A DNA stretch of 12,169 nucleotides from an uncultured Campylobacter sp. (GTDB lineage: Bacteria; Campylobacterota; Campylobacteria; Campylobacterales; Campylobacteraceae), in NCBI RefSeq assembly GCF_937996225.1, contig NZ_CALKTC010000062.1, forward strand, positions 1 to 12,169, in the 5' to 3' direction. A program made the translations under genes and the position numbers. Of the stretch, positions 1-5,443 are shown piece by piece. Within the stretch, counting starts at the first letter, position 1, and each line of letters begins with the position of its first letter. The notes below the pieces were generated by a model, which had not been told where the DNA came from, did no database searches, and was given only the letters and a program-made list of their open reading frames with translations.

Positions 1-209
1 AAATTGATTATTCGCAGGTCAAAATCAGTGCCACAGACGCTCGCGCCAAAGCACTTAGCGTAAACACCGGCTGGGATTTTCGCGAGGTTGATTTAAAAAG
101 TAACGGCGGTAAGCCTGCATACGAAGTGAAACTGCGCCAAGGCATGAGCAAAAAAGAGGTGCTAATCGACGCCGCTACGGGCGAGCAGATCTTGCAGCGT
201 CAAAAATAA
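1..209 (+). CDS. PepSY-domain protein, 3' end only
   Basis: The window opens inside this gene; 68 codons and a TAA stop are visible, in the frame whose first full codon is at base 3. The residues read as the C-terminal half of a PepSY domain: a segment DARAKALSVNTGWDFREVDL followed by GGKPAYEVKL and a final strand with DAATGEQILQRQK. The DAxTGxIL-type ending is the usual signature of this fold. PepSY domains are small extracytoplasmic modules often linked to protease inhibition or envelope sensing, and they are frequently encoded beside two-component systems, as here. The start and any signal peptide lie outside the window. The next gene begins 13 bases after the stop, so the two are probably co-transcribed. 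The family call is fairly safe; the specific role is inferred from context. Confidence 0.8.
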   Translation, partial: IDYSQVKISATDARAKALSVNTGWDFREVDLKSNGGKPAYEVKLRQGMSKKEVLIDAATGEQILQRQK

Positions 210-222
210 GTGAAGGTGTGAG

Positions 223-852
223 ATGAAAAATCAAAGCTTAAAGGGTGGAGCAGATAACTCCGCCCAAACTAGTGAGGCTTTGGACGCTAGGGATTTTAGC
301 ATAAACGAAAACGCTGACTATGGCGCCCAAAATGCAGACGCGGCTAAAAATTTAGATGAAAATGCGCAAGATTTTTCGGCAAATTTAGCAAGCAAAATAA
401 GCGAGCGGAATCTCGCGTCCTGCGAGCAAAATTCTAAAGATTTTTCCAGCGTGGAATGTTGCAAAAATCAAAAAAATTCTTCGGAAGCGAAAGATTATAA
501 GGACGAGTGGAATTCTTCGCAGACGCAAGACTTATCAAGTGCACGAAATTTCGCTAGCGAGCAAAATTTCGCCGATACACAAAATTTTTCTGATACAAGT
601 AATTTCGCAAGCGCGCGAGATTCTGTCAGCGCAGCAAGCTGCGCGGAGGTTTGTAATTCTTGCAAGCCAGTGCTTTGCAGCCACTGCAAACGCGAAATCG
701 CTAAGCAAAATTTCAAGCTTGGCTGCGTAGGATTTGGGCTTTTTGCGCTAAATATCGCAGCAGGCGCACTAAATTTTTTAGGGCGGTTAGGAAGCGTAGC
801 GGATAAAAAGGCAAGCGAGATTAGAGCTAGACAAAAGGCGACTGCGAATTAG
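223..852 (+). CDS. Unknown protein: Asn/Ser/Ala-rich repeats, four-cysteine knuckle, C-terminal membrane segment
   Basis: No family is recognised. ATG at 223 is preceded by AAGG at 213-216 with six bases of spacing, which supports this start. Residues 1-135 are hydrophilic, low in complexity and rich in Asn, Ser, Ala, Asp and Gln, with an irregular 6-7 residue repeat of the form NF(A/S)xxx, clearest at 109-131 (RNFASEQ, NFADTQ, NFSDTS, NFASAR). A cysteine cluster follows, C144-x2-C147-x4-C152-x2-C155, resembling a small zinc-ribbon knuckle. Residues 166-187 are one hydrophobic segment, followed by a basic tail (KK, RAR). There is no N-terminal signal peptide. The positive tail after the membrane segment would suit a cytoplasmic C-terminus, which would place the long repeat region outside, but the lack of a signal peptide leaves this open. 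It lies 13 bases after the PepSY gene and 132 bases before the response regulator, suggesting an accessory role in that sensing unit. Codon use and AAATTT-rich composition match the neighbours. Confidence 0.75.
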   Translation: MKNQSLKGGADNSAQTSEALDARDFSINENADYGAQNADAAKNLDENAQDFSANLASKISERNLASCEQNSKDFSSVECCKNQKNSSEAKDYKDEWNSSQTQDLSSARNFASEQNFADTQNFSDTSNFASARDSVSAASCAEVCNSCKPVLCSHCKREIAKQNFKLGCVGFGLFALNIAAGALNFLGRLGSVADKKASEIRARQKATAN

Positions 853-942
853 CGCAGCTCCCAACGCTACTGAAATTTAGCGGTGCTTAAAAGCGAGCGG
901 GTTTACACATTCAAGGCGCCGCAAAATTTATGCATTTTTAGT

Positions 943-948
943 TAAAAT
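943..948 (+). promoter_or_regulatory. Possible sigma-70 -10 box for the response regulator
   Basis: TAAAAT lies in a T-rich context (TTTTTAGTTAAAAT) about 37 bases before the start of the response regulator. Epsilonproteobacterial sigma-70 promoters typically have a good -10 element with T-rich DNA upstream and a poorly conserved -35, which fits. It would give a short leader of about 30 bases carrying the AAAGGA ribosome site. Such words are common in this AT-rich DNA, so the call is tentative; read-through from the upstream genes is also possible. Confidence 0.4.
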
Positions 949-984
949 GGCGGATTAAAATTAGCAGAATTTTAAAGGAACGCT

Positions 985-1647
985 TTGAAAATTTTACTTG
1001 TCGAGGATGAAAAAGATCTAAATCAAATCATCACAAAATGTCTGAAAAAGGACGGCTACAGCGTAGATTGCGCCTTTTGCGGCAAGGAAGCGCTAGAGTT
1101 TTTGGATGTCGCAAAATATGACGCTATCGTGCTTGATGCGATGATGCCTGTGATGGACGGCTTTGAGTTTTTGAAGGTGGCGCGGGCGCGCAGACTGGGA
1201 ACGCCGGTTTTATTTTTAACTGCGCGGGACGCCAAAGAAGATATCGTCGCAGGGCTTGATCTGGGCGCAGACGATTATATGGTTAAGCCCTTTGATTTTC
1301 GTGAGCTTTTGGCGCGGCTTCGCGCAATTATCAGGCGTAAAAACGCTACTGCGGATAACGAAATTATCATAAGGCAAGTGCGCCTAAATCTAAGCAAAAA
1401 ATCGGTCGTCTGCGCGGGTGAGGTAGTGGAGCTAACGGGTAAGGAATATAGAATTTTAGAGCTTTTAATGCTAAATCGCGGTGCGATTTTAAGCCGAGAA
1501 CAAATCGGCGAGAGCATTTGGGATTTTGGCGACGAAACAAGCTCAAATGTTATCGATGTTTTAATCAAAAATATCCGCAAAAAGCTAGGCGAGCACGGCG
1601 ATATAATAGAAACGAAGCGAGGGCTTGGCTATGTCGTGGCAAGATAG
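985..1647 (+). CDS. OmpR/PhoB-family DNA-binding response regulator
   Basis: This is a 220-residue two-component response regulator of normal length for the family. The receiver domain spans about residues 1-118: acidic pair E7/D8, phosphoacceptor D51 in YDAIVLDAMMPVMDG, T79 in FLTAR and K101 in YMVKPFDF. The winged-helix DNA-binding domain spans about 125-220, with the usual ELTGKEYRILELL, the recognition-helix region SSNVIDVLIKNIRKKL and the wing IETKRGLGYVV. The start is TTG at 985, set by AAAGGA at 974-979; MKILLVEDE is the expected first strand, so no other start fits. Its last 17 bases overlap the downstream kinase gene, pointing to translational coupling and a cognate pair. The signal and target genes cannot be read from the sequence; the upstream PepSY and membrane-protein genes suggest envelope stress or exported factors. 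No specific gene name is assigned because many paralogues exist. Confidence 0.97.
   Translation: MKILLVEDEKDLNQIITKCLKKDGYSVDCAFCGKEALEFLDVAKYDAIVLDAMMPVMDGFEFLKVARARRLGTPVLFLTARDAKEDIVAGLDLGADDYMVKPFDFRELLARLRAIIRRKNATADNEIIIRQVRLNLSKKSVVCAGEVVELTGKEYRILELLMLNRGAILSREQIGESIWDFGDETSSNVIDVLIKNIRKKLGEHGDIIETKRGLGYVVAR
1619..1623 (+). promoter_or_regulatory. Ribosome binding site choosing the kinase start
   Basis: GAGGG lies seven bases before ATG 1631, inside the 3' end of the response-regulator gene. The in-frame TTG at 1625 is only one base from this site, too close for initiation, so ATG 1631 is preferred. Confidence 0.6.
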
Positions 1648-3280
1648 CAAGATTTGGATTAAAATTTCAGCGATTGCGAAGCAGATTTTTGCCGCTACGG
1701 CGCTTTTCATATTAAAATTCGTGCGAAATTTTAAACAGAATTTTACGCATAATTTTGCGTGTTTAAAGAAAAGCCGCAAGAAAAATCCCACGCAAAATCT
1801 GGCATCAAATTCCGCGCCGAATTTTGCTGCTACAAGCGCAACGCCTGATCTAGCGCAAAATTCTAATAGCGTTCTCGCGCAAAGTCAAGAACAAAATTTC
1901 GCGTCTAAAATCTCGATAAGAAATTTTACTCAAGCCTTAGTCCTTGCATTCTCAACTGCTAAAGAGAATTTTATCTCGCGCGCGCTACCTATCAGCCTAC
2001 GCGTGACGCTTTATTACAGCGTATTTATTTTGGTGCTTGCAGGCGCTATTATCGGCATTTGCGGCTATATTTTAGACGAAGTATCAGGAAGCTCCGTCAG
2101 CCAAAAAAAGCTTGCCCGCTTAGTGCAAAAAGCCGCGCGCGAGGAAAAATTTAAAAGCTTTGATGACGGTGTATTTTTCTACGAGCATGACGGACAAGGC
2201 GGCGTGATCGCAGGGTTTGTGCCTAAAGGCTTCGAGCCCGCGCTGCCGCTCTCGCCTCAAGGCGCGCGCGAGGTGGAGCTTGACGACGATGAGTTTTTCT
2301 ATTACGACGCGCAGATCAAAGGGCGCAGTGCATGGATACGCGGCGTCATCGCAGTTAGCGAGTTTGAGCTTGCGATGAAGCGCGTGATGCTGATCGCTCT
2401 TATCCTATCGCCGCTATTTGTGGTGCTCGTCATCTACGGCGGCTACGCGATCATAAAAAGAGCGTTTAAGCCCGTGCGCACTATGTCGCGTACAGCTAGC
2501 GAGATCGGAGCTAGCGGCGATTTTACGCGACGAATAGAACTACCGCGAGGCAAGGATGAACTAAGCGCGCTCGCAGCTACGTTTAATGAAATGCTAGCAT
2601 CACTGCAAAGCGCGTTTGAGCGCGAGCGGCAGCTAAGCGCCGACCTTTCGCATGAGCTGCGTACGCCCGCTGCCGTCATACTGGCTCAAAGCGACTATGC
2701 CCTAGCCTACGAGCAAGACGCGAGCGAGGCGAGGGAGAGTTTCGCGGTCATCAATAATCAAGCGCGTAAAATTTCAGCGTTAATAGAGCAGATTTTAGAG
2801 CTTGCTCGCTTGCAACGCGGCGCGCGTTTGGCACCCGTAAGCTTAAGCAGAATCGCAAACGAGTGTGCGCAAGACTTTCAACTTTTGTGCGCACAAAAAG
2901 GGCTAAGTTTTAGCTCGCAGATAGCCGAGGGCGCGCGCGTAAACGGCGATGAGCTGCTTTTGATCAGGCTGATTAACAATCTTTTAAGCAATGCTTTAAA
3001 ATTTACGCGTAGCTACGTCGTTTTAGAGCTTTGCGTGAGCGCAGACGCGTGCGAACTTAGCATAAGCGACGATGGAGAGGGCATAGAGCCCGCTTTGCAA
3101 AATAAAATTTGGGACAAGCTCTATCAAATCGAGCGCTCCAGAAATCGCGAGCAAAATAGTGGCGCGGGGCTCGGGCTAGCCATCGCCTCACAAATCGCAA
3201 AGATCCATGGCGCGCAGATTTCACTACGTAGCAAAGTAGGACGCGGAAGCAAATTTAGCGTAAAGTTTAAGAAGGTTTAG
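1631..3280 (+). CDS. Membrane sensor histidine kinase with long N-terminal extension
   Basis: A 549-residue sensor kinase, the likely partner of the overlapping response regulator. The core is canonical: membrane segment about 126-147, an extracytoplasmic sensor loop about 148-251, second membrane segment about 252-275, HAMP linker to about 327, dimerisation helix with DLSHELRTP and phosphoacceptor H341, then the ATPase domain with N box (NNLLSNALKFT, 449-459), G1 (DDGEGI, 480-485) and G2 (GAGLGLAIA, 511-519). The oddity is the first 120 residues. Kinases of this class normally begin just before the first membrane helix, but here there is an extra hydrophobic stretch (about 8-31), a basic patch (KKSRKK) and an Asn/Ala/Ser-rich tract. 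No in-frame ATG, TTG or GTG with a ribosome site lies close before the SLRVTLYYS helix, so the extension is probably translated. The 104-residue sensor loop is rich in acidic and aromatic residues; its ligand is unknown. Confidence 0.95.
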   Translation: MSWQDSKIWIKISAIAKQIFAATALFILKFVRNFKQNFTHNFACLKKSRKKNPTQNLASNSAPNFAATSATPDLAQNSNSVLAQSQEQNFASKISIRNFTQALVLAFSTAKENFISRALPISLRVTLYYSVFILVLAGAIIGICGYILDEVSGSSVSQKKLARLVQKAAREEKFKSFDDGVFFYEHDGQGGVIAGFVPKGFEPALPLSPQGAREVELDDDEFFYYDAQIKGRSAWIRGVIAVSEFELAMKRVMLIALILSPLFVVLVIYGGYAIIKRAFKPVRTMSRTASEIGASGDFTRRIELPRGKDELSALAATFNEMLASLQSAFERERQLSADLSHELRTPAAVILAQSDYALAYEQDASEARESFAVINNQARKISALIEQILELARLQRGARLAPVSLSRIANECAQDFQLLCAQKGLSFSSQIAEGARVNGDELLLIRLINNLLSNALKFTRSYVVLELCVSADACELSISDDGEGIEPALQNKIWDKLYQIERSRNREQNSGAGLGLAIASQIAKIHGAQISLRSKVGRGSKFSVKFKKV

Positions 3281-3781
3281 GCGGTTTTGTGGGCTTGGCG
3301 GCGTAAAGAAATGCTGGGCGGCGAATTCTTAAAATTTTATCGCCTATTGTTGCTTAAAATTTAACGACTATAGCCGTATATAGGGGCGATGGTGTAATTT
3401 TAAAATTAGGCCGGCGTCGCCAATAATATCGGATGATTTTTGCGATAGTCGTGCGCTTTTAAATTTAAATGGGCCAAATTTTAAAATTTAGTTTTACCGC
3501 GAAATTCCGCGGCGAATTAACAAGACAAGGCGCGGCATTTTGCCCTTGGGCGAAGTGATAAGGCAAGCGCTTTATAGCTTAAGTGGGCCGGCGCGGGTAA
3601 TTTAAGAATTTTGAGGTATGCGGCAAAATAAGCCTTTGCTGAAATTTCACGGCGCAGTATTACAGGATAAACCTTTGCTAAAATTCTAAGACGCTACATT
3701 CGGCTCTAGAGAATTTAAATTTAGGAGTATCTAGCGACCGAGTAAAAATTTAAATACGGAGCAAAAAAGACGGACTGAGAT
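3281..3781. other. Gene-free AT-rich stretch
   Basis: No reading frame longer than about 40 codons with a plausible start was found on either strand, and no RNA gene was recognised. It is dense in AAATTT and TTTAAATT words. A weak hairpin, GGCGA/TCGCC at 3320-3344, lies 40 bases after the kinase stop and might end that transcript, but no clean T-run follows. Another short stem, CCGCG/CGCGG, lies at 3497-3512. Two imperfect copies of a 33-base sequence (ATAA-CCTTTGCT-AAATT core) start at 3628 and 3667. The stretch separates plus-strand genes on the left from a minus-strand group ending at 3782, so it is a convergent junction that may hold decayed sequence. Confidence 0.6.
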
Positions 3782-4144
3782 TTAAGGTCGCCTACATAAG
3801 CGAAATTTTGTCTTTTTGCCCACCTCTCTCTTGTAGCTTACGGCGATATAATCAAAGCCGTTTGCCTTACCTCTTGCTACGCAAGGCAGCCCCGCCGTTT
3901 ATTAGTATGACCCTACCACGCTCGTCTGTCCCGTACCCGTAGTGGGTGCTGTAGCCAAATTTTACGAGGATCTTGCACGGCGGCAGATTAAATTTCACTA
4001 TATAGCGACGGGCTACTTTTTCTGCATCGAGCTTGTCGCGAAACGTCGCGCTTTAGCCGTGCGCAGTGCTATCAAAAAGTAAAATTTCCTCGCCCGTTTT
4101 TACGCATTTGATTGCGAACTTGCGAGGTATGAGCTCGTCCTCAT
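3782..4144 (-). pseudogene. Decayed small gene formerly coupled to the EFR1 gene
   Basis: Minus-strand translation gives a convincing protein that is now broken. From base 4142 the frame reads EDELIPRKFAIKCVKTG, then GEEILLFDSTAHG, an in-frame TAA at 4053-4055, DKLDAEKVARRYIVKFNLPP, FGYSTHYGYGTDERGR and VILINGG. Around 3870-3900 the sense shifts by one base into a second frame reading NGFDYIAVSYKREVGKK and ending at TAA 3782-3784, while the first frame stops at 3867-3869. An ATG at 4144-4142 overlaps the EFR1 stop as ATGA, the usual coupled start, but it is one base out of frame with the body, suggesting another early lesion. Intact, it would be about 115-120 residues, soluble, with no signal peptide. 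The family is not recognised; it looks like a conserved hypothetical protein. Recoding cannot be excluded from sequence alone, but multiple independent lesions favour decay. Sequencing error is the other alternative. Confidence 0.7.
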
Positions 4145-4902
4145 AAGTCCGCAGGGATGGACTTTTCTAAATTTTTCACCCTGCCTAGGATCGTAATCGC
4201 TTTGCGCTTACATATATTTACGCACCTGTAGCAAAGCGTGCAATCATCGCCGAATTGCGCCTTTTTGCAAGCGAGCTTTATGTTTCGCATCGGGCAGGGT
4301 TTGACACAAGCCCCGCATCCGCTGCATCGCGATGGATCAAGGCTCGGCTTGCGCTTAGCAAAGGGGCCTTTATCCCAAATTTTCATCCAAAGTCGCTGCC
4401 CTAAAAGCCCTGCGATACGACAGAGCGTGCTCAGCCCCTCTTGCGGCGGACGGCCTGCGCTAAGCGCCTCCGCAACGCGCCTGACTTTAGCGTCCGCCTC
4501 TTTGATTATGCGCTCGTTTTTCGCTCGCGAGTAGCCAAAAATCGCCACGTCGAGGATGAACGCGGGCATTTTGATATGAGCGCCGCCCGTTATGTTTGCG
4601 CCGAATTGTTTTAAAACTCTAGCCGCGCACCCTGCTCCGTCGCCGCTGAAAATCTCCATCGTAGCGAGGATGAATACATTTTTGCCGCTAAAGCTCGCGC
4701 CATTTCGGTAAAGGAAGTCGCGCACGATACGCGGCAGGTCGCTAAAATAGACGGGATACGCCAAAATGACGTCGTTGTGGTGCTTTAAAAGCTCGCCGCA
4801 AGCCTCGCTCTCGATCGAGACACAGACGCCACCAAGATGAGCGATGAGCCTACCCGCGCAATGCTTCGTGTTGCCCGTGGCGCTAAAATAGATCGCTATC
4901 AT
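4141..4902 (-). CDS. EFR1-type ferredoxin: flavodoxin domain plus two 4Fe-4S motifs
   Basis: A 253-residue cytoplasmic electron-transfer protein. The N-terminal flavodoxin-like half has the FMN phosphate-binding loop FSATGNTKHCA (residues 6-16) and the AYPVYFSDLPRIVRDF segment (about 48-64) typical of the family. The C-terminal part carries two ferredoxin motifs: C193-x2-C196-x2-C199-x3-C203-P and C221-x2-C224-x2-C227-x3-C231, so two 4Fe-4S clusters are expected. This layout matches the EFR1-family ferredoxin architecture; redox partner and pathway are unknown. An in-frame ATG 17 codons upstream (at 4953) lacks a ribosome site, whereas ATG 4902 has GGGGAG at the right spacing and opens directly into the first flavodoxin strand (MIAIYFSATGNT), so 4902 is chosen. 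The stop overlaps the ATG of the decayed downstream gene. The nearest FAD enzyme is separated by about 540 bases, so a shared operon is unlikely. Confidence 0.92.
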   Translation of the reverse strand: MIAIYFSATGNTKHCAGRLIAHLGGVCVSIESEACGELLKHHNDVILAYPVYFSDLPRIVRDFLYRNGASFSGKNVFILATMEIFSGDGAGCAARVLKQFGANITGGAHIKMPAFILDVAIFGYSRAKNERIIKEADAKVRRVAEALSAGRPPQEGLSTLCRIAGLLGQRLWMKIWDKGPFAKRKPSLDPSRCSGCGACVKPCPMRNIKLACKKAQFGDDCTLCYRCVNICKRKAITILGRVKNLEKSIPADL

Positions 4903-4908
4903 ACCCGT

Positions 4909-4914
4909 CTCCCC
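4909..4914 (-). promoter_or_regulatory. Ribosome binding site fixing the EFR1 start
   Basis: GGGGAG on the minus strand lies six bases before ATG 4902. No comparable purine run precedes the in-frame ATG at 4953, so this site decides the start. Confidence 0.7.
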
Positions 4915-4933
4915 AAGTTGCTTCGTGTGACGA

Positions 4934-4939
4934 ATTTTA
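4934..4939 (-). promoter_or_regulatory. Possible -10 box for the EFR1 gene
   Basis: TAAAAT on the minus strand lies about 32 bases before ATG 4902 and would give a leader of about 25 bases holding the GGGGAG site. No convincing -35 is seen. If real, it also rules out the longer start at 4953. TAAAAT is common in this DNA, hence low confidence. Confidence 0.3.
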
Positions 4940-5191
4940 GCGAAATTTAGCATCGTTGATTGCTAAATAGATGAAATTTTACGCAAAAGATGCATGAAAT
5001 TTTAAAATTTGATCGAGTTATTGCGCCGTGGCATCATAAAAGCGGCGGTCAAATTTAACTTTTCCTAGTACGCGCGATACATACAAAACGAGGCTTACGA
5101 GCTACAAACTCGGGCGACGCCGCAGAGTTTTGGCGCTACAAAATTTAAAACTCCCGCGTTATGAGATTTTAAAATTTTATGATTTGAAATT

Positions 5192-5218
5192 TTGCCGCCG
5201 CGCCGTCGCTGGCGGCGA
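5192..5218. repeat. GC-rich inverted repeat
   Basis: GCCGCC (5194-5199) and GGCGGC (5211-5216) form a stem that extends by a G-T and an A-T pair to eight base pairs, with an 11-base loop. On the minus strand it is followed by AAAATTTC, a weak T-tract at best, so termination activity is uncertain. Confidence 0.4.
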
Positions 5219-5383
5219 ACGCACTCTCGTTCTTAGGCGTTACGACTTGGGCAACAAAGCCTTTTATGCTGTACGCATTTTACTGCTTCACGTGCCTAGC
5301 CTCGCAAATCGCGACAGACCCTGCCGCCGCTCTACGTAGGATTTACGGATTGTGCTGTGCCCTACTTCGCGTGAGTCCTTCTT

Positions 5384-5431
5384 AAGCATTTCGGCGCAAA
5401 GCATGCATGGCTACTTCGCGCCGAAATTTTG
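5384..5431 (-). terminator. 3' hairpin after the FAD enzyme gene
   Basis: ATTTCGGCGC (5388-5397) and GCGCCGAAAT (5418-5427) are a perfect 10-base inverted repeat beginning 17 bases after the FAD gene stop. In minus-strand RNA the pairing extends inward by GAAG/CUUU, giving about 14 pairs and a 12-base loop that contains ATGCATG. No U-run follows on the minus strand (GCTTAAGAAGG), so it may act as an mRNA-stabilising 3' end or a weak terminator rather than a classical intrinsic terminator. Confidence 0.5.
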
Positions 5432-5443
5432 CAGGCGCTAAAT

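Larger units (their letters stand above)
4954..5443. other. Gene-free intergenic stretch
   Basis: No convincing gene was found. A 69-codon plus-strand frame (5130-5339) and a 38-codon minus-strand frame over the same DNA lack recognisable protein features, and only AAATTT-type words and two hairpins stand out (5192-5218 and 5384-5431). The left end carries the probable promoter of the EFR1 gene and the right end carries the 3' hairpin of the FAD enzyme gene. The GC-rich middle (about 5190-5340) may be the remains of an old gene, but it could not be identified. Confidence 0.5.

Noticed and set aside
495..730. Overlapping frames on both strands inside the unknown low-complexity gene
   Set aside because: They arise from the repeated AAATTTCGC words read in other frames; they lack ribosome sites and the plus-strand 223-852 frame has the good start.
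3497..3512. CCGCG/CGCGG hairpin as a terminator
   Set aside because: Only five pairs, no T-run, and more than 200 bases from any stop codon.
3628..3699. Two imperfect 33-base direct repeats, 39 bases apart
   Set aside because: About 24 of 33 positions match and only two copies exist; not enough to call a repeat array or CRISPR.
4903..4953. Longer EFR1 start at ATG 4953
   Set aside because: No ribosome site, while ATG 4902 has GGGGAG and begins directly with the flavodoxin strand.
5180..5300. Minus-strand open stretch reading NAYSIKGFVAQVVTPKNES, possible gene remnant
   Set aside because: Only about 38 codons between stops with no start and no recognised family; too short to call a pseudogene.
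5130..5339. 69-codon plus-strand frame in the intergenic stretch
   Set aside because: No recognisable domain, no convincing ribosome site, and the opposite strand is partly open too; GC-rich DNA is the likely reason for the missing stops.
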